In this document: in pieces, positions 40,617-48,628 of the stretch | How positions within the stretch are numbered: the stretch's first letter is position 1 | Layout of the letters: each line of letters begins with the position of its first letter | Assembly: GCF_910592395.1 (NCBI RefSeq) | Contig: NC_088314.1 | Location: 17,087,998-17,147,997 of the forward strand | DNA length: 60,000 bases | Direction: 5' to 3' | Source of the DNA: Lineus longissimus | Taxonomy: Eukaryota > Nemertea > Pilidiophora > Heteronemertea > Lineidae | Made by a program: the position numbers and the translations under genes | The notes under the pieces: model-generated | The model's database searches: none | Told to the model about the DNA's origin: nothing | What the model saw: only the letters and a program-made list of their open reading frames with translations

Positions 40617-40678
40617 GTAGGCTTATCAAATTTCCCACTGTCATAATTCTTGCTGTCATTTTCTTCACTAAAATTTCT

Positions 40679-40708
40679 AGTCGGACGCAGTCCTGAGAGC
40701 ATAGCTCG
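40679..40708 (-). repeat. Mini-hairpin pair, left arm only (30-bp insertion)
   Basis: GAGC-TAT-GCTC, TCA, GGAC-TGC-GTCC on the gene strand. Absent from the matching site between 47,187 and 47,188 of the right arm, with flanking bases otherwise aligned. Confidence 0.9.
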
Positions 40709-40846
40709 ATCCATAACCCTAGGACGAAGGAATCCAGTAAGATTTTCATTGCTACATTTACTAAAATAGTCTTTTAATGAAATCATCCTATTCACTTCTA
40801 TTTACATAATAATTATTTTTTAAACATTGTTTTGATAGAAGGTCAC

Positions 40847-42397
40847 CTAAGACCTTTTACGTGATTTTAAGGCTTTACATGATTTTAAGGCTTGAACACC
40901 CTCTATTAAACCATAAATTATGGAACTAACAATAGCAATAACTGCTATGATCAGATGTTCAGCTAGAAAGCCAACAACTGCACCAACTGTTTTCAGGAGA
41001 AATGAAACTAAAGACCCTATTATCCCCGGTAAAGCCGCAGCTGATTTCTTGGCTAGTTCTTTTAGCCATTCAGCAAACTTCTTGAGACCTTCTTTTACTT
41101 TATCTGGTATTGATGGTTTTGGTCCTGGCCCAGGTTCTGGTGTAGGTCCTGGAGTTGGTTCTGGTCCTGGAGTTGGGTCTGGTCCTGGAGTTGGTTTTAC
41201 AGATTTAGTGGCACCACTTAAAACACTACTGATACTAAGACCTAGAGTTGTAAATGTCATTACAACAGCTGTTATTATGGCGCTAATGGTTACACCATAC
41301 GTCTTAAAAAGTAACTTTATTCTGTCCTTTAGAGGAATAGTTGAATCTGGTTTCTTTAGAACATCAACAATTAAACGTTTAATTCTACTAGTTTGTGACT
41401 CCCTGTCATTGTCTAACCTCCATACCTTTGACTGTTCCTCATACAATTTGTCATTTAGTTCATCTATTTGCTTTTTCAACTCTCCTTTATCTTTAGTATC
41501 TTCTTCTACAGACTTTACATAGTCTCTTGTTAAATTATGAAGCTGATCTTTTAATTCCTCTATTTGCATGTCCTTATCCATCTTTACTGCAGCTAGTTCA
41601 TCACCAGCCTGTTTTAACCCTCTAAGTTCTCTCAAGGCATATTCAGTAAAACCCAGTGTTTTAAGTTCATCATCAGTAGCATCTATCAGTTGATCTATTG
41701 GTTGGTTTGAACTGTATACCTCATTAATTAATATATCTGTTTGAGTGGATGCAGATTTAGGTTCCCTTACTGGTGGGTCAGGTGCAATCATACCTCTAAT
41801 CATGTTAGCAAATCTAGTACCAAACTTAGTCTTTAAAGTGTTTTCAGCATAGAAGCTTCCATTATCCTTAGTTAAAGGAATTAACTTTATCTTTTCTCCA
41901 TTATTATTAGTATATTCCGTGCTAAATAAATTTTTGTTTTCTAGTTTATCCGTTATCAAATCAAATTCAGAATTTGATTTCCAATGTAAATAAAGTTTGT
42001 TACCTTTGTAAACAATTTGTGGTGCAAGATTACTCAATTTTTTCTTGTCATACTTCCAGTTTGATCCTCCCAATGCTGTATCAAGTTTATCCTCTATTTT
42101 ATCGTAATTAAACTCCTTTTCCATCAATTCAGGGACAATACCTCTTGCTCTTTCTGGAGGTATACTGAATGAAGTTTCATCAGTAAGATTTTCACCTCCT
42201 GTGTTGTATGTAGTGCCTGGCCTTTCTGGAGGTATACTGAATGAAGTTTCATCAGTAGGATTTTCACCTCCTGTGTTGTAAGTTGTGCCATCATCTCGAG
42301 GCTTTGGATTAATACCAAAGATATCAGAATAATCCTCAGGTTTGTATTCATCAGGATCGTAATCACTCATTTCATAAAGTTCTCTTCCTTCAGCCAT
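40847..42397 (-). CDS. Maverick coiled-coil, Pro-Gly repeat, membrane protein (left copy)
   Basis: 516 residues. An acidic N-terminus contains a 24-residue tandem duplication (GTTYNTGGEN...), which the right copy has only once. Next a long coiled coil (about 250-330), a hydrophobic segment (TISAIITAVVMTFTTLGLSI), five PTPGP-type repeats, and a Gly/Ala/Leu-rich C-terminal hydrophobic domain (ALPGIIGSLVSFLLKTVGAV, HLIIAVIAIVSSIIYGLIEG). The C-terminal domain is, from memory, a common feature of animal Mavericks; the architecture suits a membrane-attached fibre or fusion-like virion protein, but the role is unproven. The frame is intact. Confidence 0.65.
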   Translation of the reverse strand: MAEGRELYEMSDYDPDEYKPEDYSDIFGINPKPRDDGTTYNTGGENPTDETSFSIPPERPGTTYNTGGENLTDETSFSIPPERARGIVPELMEKEFNYDKIEDKLDTALGGSNWKYDKKKLSNLAPQIVYKGNKLYLHWKSNSEFDLITDKLENKNLFSTEYTNNNGEKIKLIPLTKDNGSFYAENTLKTKFGTRFANMIRGMIAPDPPVREPKSASTQTDILINEVYSSNQPIDQLIDATDDELKTLGFTEYALRELRGLKQAGDELAAVKMDKDMQIEELKDQLHNLTRDYVKSVEEDTKDKGELKKQIDELNDKLYEEQSKVWRLDNDRESQTSRIKRLIVDVLKKPDSTIPLKDRIKLLFKTYGVTISAIITAVVMTFTTLGLSISSVLSGATKSVKPTPGPDPTPGPEPTPGPTPEPGPGPKPSIPDKVKEGLKKFAEWLKELAKKSAAALPGIIGSLVSFLLKTVGAVVGFLAEHLIIAVIAIVSSIIYGLIEGVQALKSCKALKSRKRS

Positions 42398-42407
42398 AAT
42401 TACTTAT

Positions 42408-43799
42408 TTATCTAACCATAAAAACAATCAATGTACCAACAACTGAGTAAAGCATGAATTTAATTGTTTCATGAGTATCATCCACCTTCTCAACTTTGGT
42501 GTCAAGTTTAGTAGTAGTGGGAGTATTCTTTGAGGTTTCAGTTGTTTTTGGTGTATCAACATTACTCTTTGGTTTATGACTGGTCTCGAGCTCTGCTCTC
42601 AGGACGAAGTCCGTCTTGACAGTACCAACACTACTCTTAACTCTTATTTTCTTAGAACTATTTCCTTCCATCAGTGGTGGTGGTAAGGTCTTTTTGTGGT
42701 TAATGTCATTCTTACCGGGTTTAGCATTTTTTGGTGCTATTAAAATGTTATTATTGTAGTTATCCAGCTTACCAATAACGAGTACCATATTTGATCCTAT
42801 GACATACAATCCTGGTGCTATTACATAATCTAGTCTTGTATGAGTGTCACTCACTGCTTTTTGGTATCTTTGAATTGAAGTGGGAATATCAGGATGTTGA
42901 TTAATCGAGTCCTTTAATAGTTTGTTAAATTCCTTCTGAGCATCCAATTCTGTACCCGGTACTCCAATTATTGGTGTTCTGGTCAACGCCTGAGCACCCA
43001 GAATACAGTAAACATATGTTCTTATTGTGTCATTCAACCTCTCTATTCCAGGATTAGAGAAACCATTTGTTTTAAATATCATGAATTGTTGATAGGTTTG
43101 ACATTCATTTTGTGTAATTACATCAAATACATTCTTGTGTTGTTTCACATGATACTTAATGAAAGTATCTGGATATTTGAAATTAGCCATTCCAGCATCC
43201 CAGTCTTTACTGAACATCGGTGGCATTCTATTTTCATGAACTTGCATGAGGAAGAAATTGATTTTAGAATCATTGATGTAATATCCGGGATCAGTTATGT
43301 TCGGGTTGTAATCCGGTACACTCCATGACCTCCAACCACCGTTATTTTCAAACACCGAGAAATCGTACTCGTCTTTTAAACCAAATTCACTCAATAACCC
43401 TCCTAGTTTCCTACGGTTAATGTTATTGTTTGTCTCATTAAAATCACTTTCACCTGGAATTGATATCTCTAGATTCTTCATGATCTTCAATATTTGATAG
43501 TAAACATGAAACCTGTAAATTGACCTTATCAATGGGTCACTGTGATTCAAGTGATCGTCTATTGAAATACCACAACCTGTTGTAGCAAACCAAACAGCCA
43601 TGTTAAATTCGTTCTGGTAAAACGATAATGGATTCTTTTCCAGTCGCAGACAGTCTTTCTTATTTTTCAGACTCAAAAACCCAGGTGTTATCTTAGTTTC
43701 TTGTAGTCTGAAGAAATTGTTAGTGTTAACAGTTACTTCTAAATTAAAGAAGTCATAGGTGAATTTACTTTTATGTTGATTTGCTATTGGATAATACAT
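42408..43799 (-). CDS. Maverick-conserved membrane-anchored protein (copy B, left)
   Basis: 463 residues, homologous to 241-1,512 and a near copy of 44,336-45,589. Conserved: FATTGCGISIDDHLNHSDPL, YRFHVYYQILKIMKNL, RLNDTIRTYVYCILGAQAL, and a C-terminal anchor (FMLYSVVGTLIVFMV). The segment before the anchor is a low-complexity Thr/Lys stalk containing an antisense mini-hairpin (DFVLRAEL). It starts AATTAAATG. Ten bases separate its stop from the start of the coiled-coil gene. Likely a virion or membrane protein; function unknown. Confidence 0.7.
   Translation of the reverse strand: MYYPIANQHKSKFTYDFFNLEVTVNTNNFFRLQETKITPGFLSLKNKKDCLRLEKNPLSFYQNEFNMAVWFATTGCGISIDDHLNHSDPLIRSIYRFHVYYQILKIMKNLEISIPGESDFNETNNNINRRKLGGLLSEFGLKDEYDFSVFENNGGWRSWSVPDYNPNITDPGYYINDSKINFFLMQVHENRMPPMFSKDWDAGMANFKYPDTFIKYHVKQHKNVFDVITQNECQTYQQFMIFKTNGFSNPGIERLNDTIRTYVYCILGAQALTRTPIIGVPGTELDAQKEFNKLLKDSINQHPDIPTSIQRYQKAVSDTHTRLDYVIAPGLYVIGSNMVLVIGKLDNYNNNILIAPKNAKPGKNDINHKKTLPPPLMEGNSSKKIRVKSSVGTVKTDFVLRAELETSHKPKSNVDTPKTTETSKNTPTTTKLDTKVEKVDDTHETIKFMLYSVVGTLIVFMVR
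42587..42613 (+). repeat. Mini-hairpin pair, left arm stalk region
   Basis: GAGC-TCT-GCTC, TCA, GGAC-GAA-GTCC; antisense to the gene and also present in the right arm (45,384-45,410). Confidence 0.85.
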
Positions 43800-43941
43800 T
43801 TAATTTACTTGAATTTTTTCCTTGAATTTTGGATAATAAAGACAGTAAAAAGGCCATTTATTTTAATGGAATTAACCCATTGAGCTCTAGTATTCCCTTA
43901 CCATTTCATTGCAACGCTTCACTGGGAATCTCATGAATGAT

Positions 43942-44070
43942 AGAATATATGTATTGCGGTGGATGGTTCTTTGGGATTGTAGGCTAATTTGGGGCAAAAG
44001 ACCTGTAAGGTCTTTGGTCAAAAGGGCCTAAAACATAACCTAGTTCCTACCACCGCAATACATATATTCT
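43942..44070. repeat. Right terminal foldback of Maverick B
   Basis: 129-bp foldback with AGAATATATG ends. With inner flank 43,892-43,941 it is the inverse of the left terminus. Confidence 0.8.
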
Positions 44071-44095
44071 AATCCGACCTGTCGCTAGCTTTGTG

Positions 44096-44224
44096 AGAAT
44101 AGTAGTATTGTGGTGGTAGGAACTAGGTTAGGTTTTAGGCCCTTTTGACCAAAGACCTTACAGGTCTTTTGCCCCAAATTAGCCTACAACCCCAAAGAAC
44201 CATCCACCACAATACTACTATTCT
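44096..44224. repeat. Foldback terminus of the second Maverick B copy
   Basis: A variant with AGAATAGTAGTATTG ends; both ends changed alike (ATATATG to AGTAGT), preserving self-complementarity. It is followed by CAATGAAATGGTGAGGGAATA as in other copies. Confidence 0.75.
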
Positions 44225-44335
44225 TCAATGAAATGGTGAGGGAATACTAGAGCTCAATGGGTTATTCCATTAAAATAAATGGCTTTTTTAATGTCTTCAT
44301 TATCCAAAATTCAAGGAAAAATTCAAGTAAATTAA

Positions 44336-45589
44336 ATGTATTATCCAATAGGAAATCAACATAAAAGTAAATTCACCTATGACTTCTTTAATTTAGAAGT
44401 AACTGTTAACAGTAACAATTTCTTCAGACAACAAGAAACTAAGATAACACCTGGGTTTTTGAGCCTGAAAAATAAGAAAGACTGTCTGCGACTGGAAAAG
44501 AATCCATTATCGTTTTACCAAAACCAATTTAACATGGCTGTTTGGTTTGCTACAACAGGTTGTGGTATTTCAATAGACGATCACTTGAATCACAGTGACC
44601 CATTGATAAGGTCAATTTACAGGTTTCATGTTTACTATCAAATATTGAAGATCATGAAGAATCTAGAGATACCAATTCCAGGTGAAAGTGATTTTAATGA
44701 GACAAACAATAACATTAACCGTAGGAAACTAGGAGGGTTATTGAGTGAATTTGGTTTAAAAGACGAATATGATTTCTCAGTGTTTGAAAATAACGGTGGT
44801 TGGAGGTCATGGAGTGTACCGGATTACAACCCGAACATAACTGATCCCGGATATTACATCAATGATTATAAAATCAATTTCTTCCTCATGCAAGTTCAAA
44901 CCTATCAACAATTCATGATATTTAAAACAAGAGGTTTCTCTAATCCTGGAATAGAGAGGTTGAATGACACAATAAGAACATATGTTTACTGTATTCTGGG
45001 TGCTCAGGCGTTGACCAGAACACCAATAATTGGAGTACCGGGTACAGAATTGGATGCTCAGAAGGAATTTAACAAACTATTAAAGGACTCGATTAATCAA
45101 CATCCTGATATTCCCACTTCAATTCAAAGATACCAAAAAGCAGTGAGTGACACTCATACAAGACTAGATTATGTAATAGCACCAGGATTGTATGTCATAG
45201 GATCAAATATGGTACTCGTTATTGGTAAGCTGGATAACTACAATAATAACATTTTAATAGCACCAAAAAATGCTAAACCCGGTAAGAATGACATTAACCA
45301 CAAAAAGACCTTACCACCACCACTGATGGAAGGAAATAGTTCTAAGAAAATAAGAGTTAAGAGTAGCGTTGGTACATCAATGACGGACTTCGTCCTGAGA
45401 GCAGAGCTCGTGACCAGTCATACACCAAAGAGTAATGTTGATACACCAAAAACAACTGAAACCTCAAAGAATACTCCTACTACTACTAAACTTGACACCA
45501 AAGTTGAGAAGGTGGATGATACTCATGAAACAATTAAATTCATGCTTTACTCAGTTGTTGGTACATTGATTGTTTTTATGGTTAGATAA
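44336..45589 (+). CDS. Maverick-conserved membrane-anchored protein (copy B, right)
   Basis: 417 residues, colinear with the 463-residue left copy but lacking 46 residues (an in-frame 138-bp deletion after FFLMQV, rejoining at QTYQQF). Both ends, the DDHLNHSDPL block, the RTYVYCILGAQ block and the C-terminal anchor are retained. Remaining changes are scattered substitutions. Open frame kept; whether the shortened protein folds is unknown. Confidence 0.7.
   Translation: MYYPIGNQHKSKFTYDFFNLEVTVNSNNFFRQQETKITPGFLSLKNKKDCLRLEKNPLSFYQNQFNMAVWFATTGCGISIDDHLNHSDPLIRSIYRFHVYYQILKIMKNLEIPIPGESDFNETNNNINRRKLGGLLSEFGLKDEYDFSVFENNGGWRSWSVPDYNPNITDPGYYINDYKINFFLMQVQTYQQFMIFKTRGFSNPGIERLNDTIRTYVYCILGAQALTRTPIIGVPGTELDAQKEFNKLLKDSINQHPDIPTSIQRYQKAVSDTHTRLDYVIAPGLYVIGSNMVLVIGKLDNYNNNILIAPKNAKPGKNDINHKKTLPPPLMEGNSSKKIRVKSSVGTSMTDFVLRAELVTSHTPKSNVDTPKTTETSKNTPTTTKLDTKVEKVDDTHETIKFMLYSVVGTLIVFMVR
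45384..45410 (-). repeat. Mini-hairpin pair, right arm stalk region
   Basis: Counterpart of 42,587-42,613; same stems, present in both copies. Confidence 0.85.
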
Positions 45590-45599
45590 ATAAGTAATT

Positions 45600-47039
45600 A
45601 TGGCTGAAGGAGGAGAAGATTATGAAATGAGTGATTACGATCCTAATTACAATCGTAATGTGGATGATCCTCCTGATTGGAGAAATAGTAGAATTTATCA
45701 AGATGACGGCACAACATACAACACAGGTAATACAAATCTTACTACTGAAACTTCATTCACTACAACTCCAGAAATAGTAAGAGGTATTGTCCCTGAATTG
45801 ATGGAAAAGGAGTTTAATTACGCTGAAGTAGAGGGTAAACTTGATACAGCATTGGGAGGATCAAACTGGAAGTATGACAAGAAAAAATTGAGTAATCTTG
45901 CACCACACATTCTTTACGATGGAAACAAACTTTATTATTGGCCGAAAACACAGTATGAATTTGATTTGATAAAAGATAAACTAGGAAACGAAAATTTATT
46001 TGACTGGCGTAATAAGGGTAGAGAAGACATAAAGTTAATTCCTTTAACTAAGGATAATGGAAGCTTCTATGCTGAAAACACTTTAAAGGTTAAGTTTGGT
46101 ACTAATTTTGTTAATCATATAAAAGGTATGATTGCACCTGACCCACCAGTAAGGGAACCTAAATCTGCATCCACTCAAACAGACATATTAATTAATGAGG
46201 TAAACAGTTCAAACCAACCAATAGATCAACTGATAGATGCTAATGATGAAGAATTAAGGGCATTTGGTTTTACAGAATACGCTTTGAGAGAACTTAGAGG
46301 GTTAAAACACGCTGGTGATGATCTAGCTGCAGTAAGGATGGATAAGGACATGCAAATAGAGGAATTAGAAAATAAACTTCATAATTTAACAAGAGACTAT
46401 GTAAAGTATGTAGAAGAAGGTTCTGAAGATACGGGGGAGTTGAAAAAGCAAATAGATGAACTAAATGACAAATTGCATGAGGAACAGTCAAAGGTATGGA
46501 GGTTAGACAATGACAGGGAGTCACAAACTAGAAGAATTAAACGTTTAATTGTTGATGTTCTAAAGAAACCAGATTCAACTATTCCTCTAAAGGACAGAAT
46601 AAAGTTACTTTTTAAGACGTATGGTGTAACTATTAGCGCCATAATAACAGCTGTTGTTATGACAATTACAACTCTAGGTCTTAGTATCAGTAGTGCTTTA
46701 AGTGGTGCCACTAAATCGGTAAAACCAACTCCAGGACCAGACCCAACTCCAGGACCAGACCCAACTCCAGGACCTACACCAGAACCTGGACCAAAACCAT
46801 CAATACCAGATAAAGTAAAAGAAGGTCTCAAGAAGTTGGCTGAATGGTTGAAAGAACTAGCCAAGAAATCAGCTGCAGCTTTACCTGGAATAATAGGGTC
46901 TTTAGTTTCATTTTTATTGAAATCAGTAGGTGCTGCTGTTGGATTTTTAGCCGAACACTTAGTGATAGCAGTTATGATTATTGTTAGTTCCATAATTTAT
47001 GGTTTAATAGAGGGTGTTAAAACAGTAAAAAACACATAA
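45600..47039 (+). CDS. Maverick coiled-coil, Pro-Gly repeat, membrane protein (right copy)
   Basis: 479 residues, aligned throughout with 40,847-42,397. It has one copy of the N-terminal GTTYNTG block instead of two, and four rather than five PTPGP-type units, but a fully open frame. Coiled coil, hydrophobic segment (TISAIITAVVMTITTLGLSI) and C-terminal hydrophobic domain (AAVGFLAEHLVIAVMIIVSS) are intact. Mostly conservative changes suggest it was under constraint before or after duplication. Confidence 0.65.
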   Translation: MAEGGEDYEMSDYDPNYNRNVDDPPDWRNSRIYQDDGTTYNTGNTNLTTETSFTTTPEIVRGIVPELMEKEFNYAEVEGKLDTALGGSNWKYDKKKLSNLAPHILYDGNKLYYWPKTQYEFDLIKDKLGNENLFDWRNKGREDIKLIPLTKDNGSFYAENTLKVKFGTNFVNHIKGMIAPDPPVREPKSASTQTDILINEVNSSNQPIDQLIDANDEELRAFGFTEYALRELRGLKHAGDDLAAVRMDKDMQIEELENKLHNLTRDYVKYVEEGSEDTGELKKQIDELNDKLHEEQSKVWRLDNDRESQTRRIKRLIVDVLKKPDSTIPLKDRIKLLFKTYGVTISAIITAVVMTITTLGLSISSALSGATKSVKPTPGPDPTPGPDPTPGPTPEPGPKPSIPDKVKEGLKKLAEWLKELAKKSAAALPGIIGSLVSFLLKSVGAAVGFLAEHLVIAVMIIVSSIIYGLIEGVKTVKNT

Positions 47040-47109
47040 AAGGTCTTAGGTGACCTTCTATCAAAACAATGTTTAAAAAATAATTATTATGTAAATAGAA
47101 GTGAATAGG

Positions 47110-47582
47110 ATGATTTCATTAAAAGACTATTTTAGTAAATGTAGCAATGAAAATCTTACTGGATTCCTTCGTCCTAGGGTTATGGATGGAAATTCTACAT
47201 TCAATAAAAAAGATGACAGTGGAGAAGATGATAAGCCTACTCGAGCTATGCTCTCAAGACGAAGTCTGACTGAGACAGGCTAAGATGAAAACAACTTTCT
47301 TGTGCACAGCTCTGCTGTTAATACCAAAGGTATGCCAAAAATGAAAGAGTATGACACCAGTACCATCGCCAAAGCGGAATTATGTAGAAATTGTAAAAGG
47401 TGGACACTATGTGAGTACCGAAAAAACTTGAATTCAGCAAGGTACGCAGCTAAAACTGTCAGGTATCAATTCTGCACCAATTGCAATTCGACTACTTACG
47501 ATGATGATTTTAAAACTCTTGAGATCAATATTGACAACAAGACACGTTACTTTGACAGTATTCTAAGGAAACTTGGATGGAG
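47110..47582 (+). pseudogene. Cys-pair protein, right copy, nonsense and truncated
   Basis: Matches 40,786-40,263. A single base change gives TAA at 47,281-47,283 where the left copy has Lys. The 3' part (CRNCKRWTLCEYRKN...CTNC) is then open until homology ends at 47,582, where the BEL/Pao LTR starts. The region matching the left arm's first frameshift is in frame here. Confidence 0.7.
47242..47269 (+). repeat. Mini-hairpin pair, right arm
   Basis: Counterpart of 40,588-40,616 (AGAC-GAA-GTCT stem). The neighbouring left-arm pair at 40,679 is missing here. Confidence 0.8.
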
Positions 47583-47584
47583 GC

Positions 47585-48369
47585 TGTAAGCGCATCATGT
47601 AACACGAGACGAAAATATTCTTTATGTGATAAACTGATGTTTATTAACACCGTAAAATACTGAAAATAAACAAGATGAAAGTATCCTCAGTACAATTACA
47701 TATATGAACTATTGAAAACACAGTATTAGAAACATGATGACTCAGCCTGGTTGTGATTTTAGGAGTACCAAGCACACACATATAATGCATACATGAATGC
47801 ATGCAACAGTAGCAACACAGGCATCACAAAGGCACAAATGTACCTCTAAATCCTCATCAAACATAAACATTGGAATACATACCATGCATGTATTATAACC
47901 TCACTAGTTGAGGAAACTGTTAATACAGAACAGCATATAGCTGCAGGAAATATATATGGATATGTATGTGTGTATCATATGATAAGTTCACAATCTAACA
48001 GAGACAAAGGAAACCCAGCATGGTTAAGAGAATTAGGAAAGGTGAGCTCTTTAAACCCTCAAAACTCTGATGTTAACCATCATCTATTTGAAATAAGATA
48101 ATCTATAGAATCTATAAATATTGATAATTGTACATACCATGTTTTGCCTCTAGAATTTCACATGATGCCTTAGATTTTAATAGATACAAATTGTAGGAAA
48201 ATAGGTACAGTATTTCTCAGTGTGCTTGTCTCCAAGAAAAAAGGCCTAGCTCTTGTTTACATTCTGTGGTACTTGAGGTCAGCTAGATAGCATGCACAAA
48301 AATGATGCCAGATATGCTCGAGCAGGGGTTGAGACTGTAAACAGGTTGTTGAGTCCAATGGTTGCTACA
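47585..48369 (-). repeat. 3' LTR of the minus BEL/Pao element
   Basis: 785 bp, begins TGTAGCAACC and ends GCGCTTACA on the minus strand. AATAAA lies near 47,640 on that strand. The left edge coincides with loss of Maverick homology. No second copy in the window to confirm the ends. Confidence 0.65.
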
Positions 48370-48378
48370 CTCCCGCCC
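48370..48378 (-). promoter_or_regulatory. Polypurine tract of the minus BEL/Pao element
   Basis: GGGCGGGAG on the minus strand directly before the LTR start TGTAGC. 48,379-48,628 is 3' untranslated sequence without another gene. Confidence 0.7.
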
Positions 48379-48628
48379 AAAATCACCCATGATTTGACCC
48401 ATGAAAATAAATCCGACAATTCACCCCAACGACCTGACTAAGAAAAGTGGTGGGAGAAATATCTCTAACGCTACTTGCTAATGATTAAACTATGAAAAAA
48501 CTGGACCCATATATACCTGGATAGATATAATCGAATCCTGTGATCGCAGCAAATCTTCTGATTAAGAAGAAATTGGTAGATCAATTATTAAGCGAAATAA
48601 TTTTGTACTGAATCGCTTACCTCTGTCA

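Larger units (their letters stand above)
39608..40786 (-). pseudogene. Cys-pair (zinc-ribbon-like) protein, left copy, two frameshifts
   Basis: Starts at ATG 40,784-40,786. A disordered region carrying two RAMLS-type mini-hairpin peptides leads to CRNC...CTNC pairs (zinc-ribbon-like), then helical sequence (GWRRLSESVLKYLKDF, HRKCLSKQRYE) to the C-terminus. Frames change near 40,437 and 39,843, each in a run of seven T/A bases. The right-arm copy at 47.4 kb is continuous across the first position, which shows a real difference between copies. Zinc ribbon plus helices recalls transcription factors, but no specific family is recognised. Confidence 0.5.
18979..44070. mobile_element. Maverick/Polinton B, nearly complete, with nested insertions
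   Basis: Inverted copies of a foldback end sequence plus about 50 bp of adjoining sequence bound the block at 18,979-19,160 and 43,892-44,070. Between them lies the standard Maverick gene set: DJR capsid, jelly-roll penton, packaging ATPase, rve integrase, PolB and conserved unknowns. Subtracting the Gypsy (4.9 kb) and probable solo LTR (1.5 kb) leaves about 18.7 kb, a normal Maverick length. Maverick termini usually begin AG, as here. No flanking 6-bp target duplication is visible, since the left end abuts another foldback and the right end abuts a second Maverick. Confidence 0.75.
40255..47582. repeat. Large imperfect palindrome: two Maverick B ends head to head
   Basis: 40,255-43,915 and 44,225-47,582 are inverted copies carrying the same three genes in mirror order. 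Divergence is visible at most genes. The arms are separated by about 300 bp containing two foldback copies. The right arm stops exactly where the BEL/Pao LTR begins. Confidence 0.9.

Noticed and set aside
41101-41200. Antisense Gly/Pro-rich open frames opposite the coiled-coil protein genes (40,920-41,522 and 46,397-46,993)
   Set aside because: They mirror the PTPGP repeats and conserved sense frame; sense strand has start context, coiled coil and membrane segments.
21802-47269. Hammerhead or other known ribozyme in the mini-hairpins
   Set aside because: No conserved ribozyme core (for example CUGAUGA with GAAA) is present; only short paired modules.
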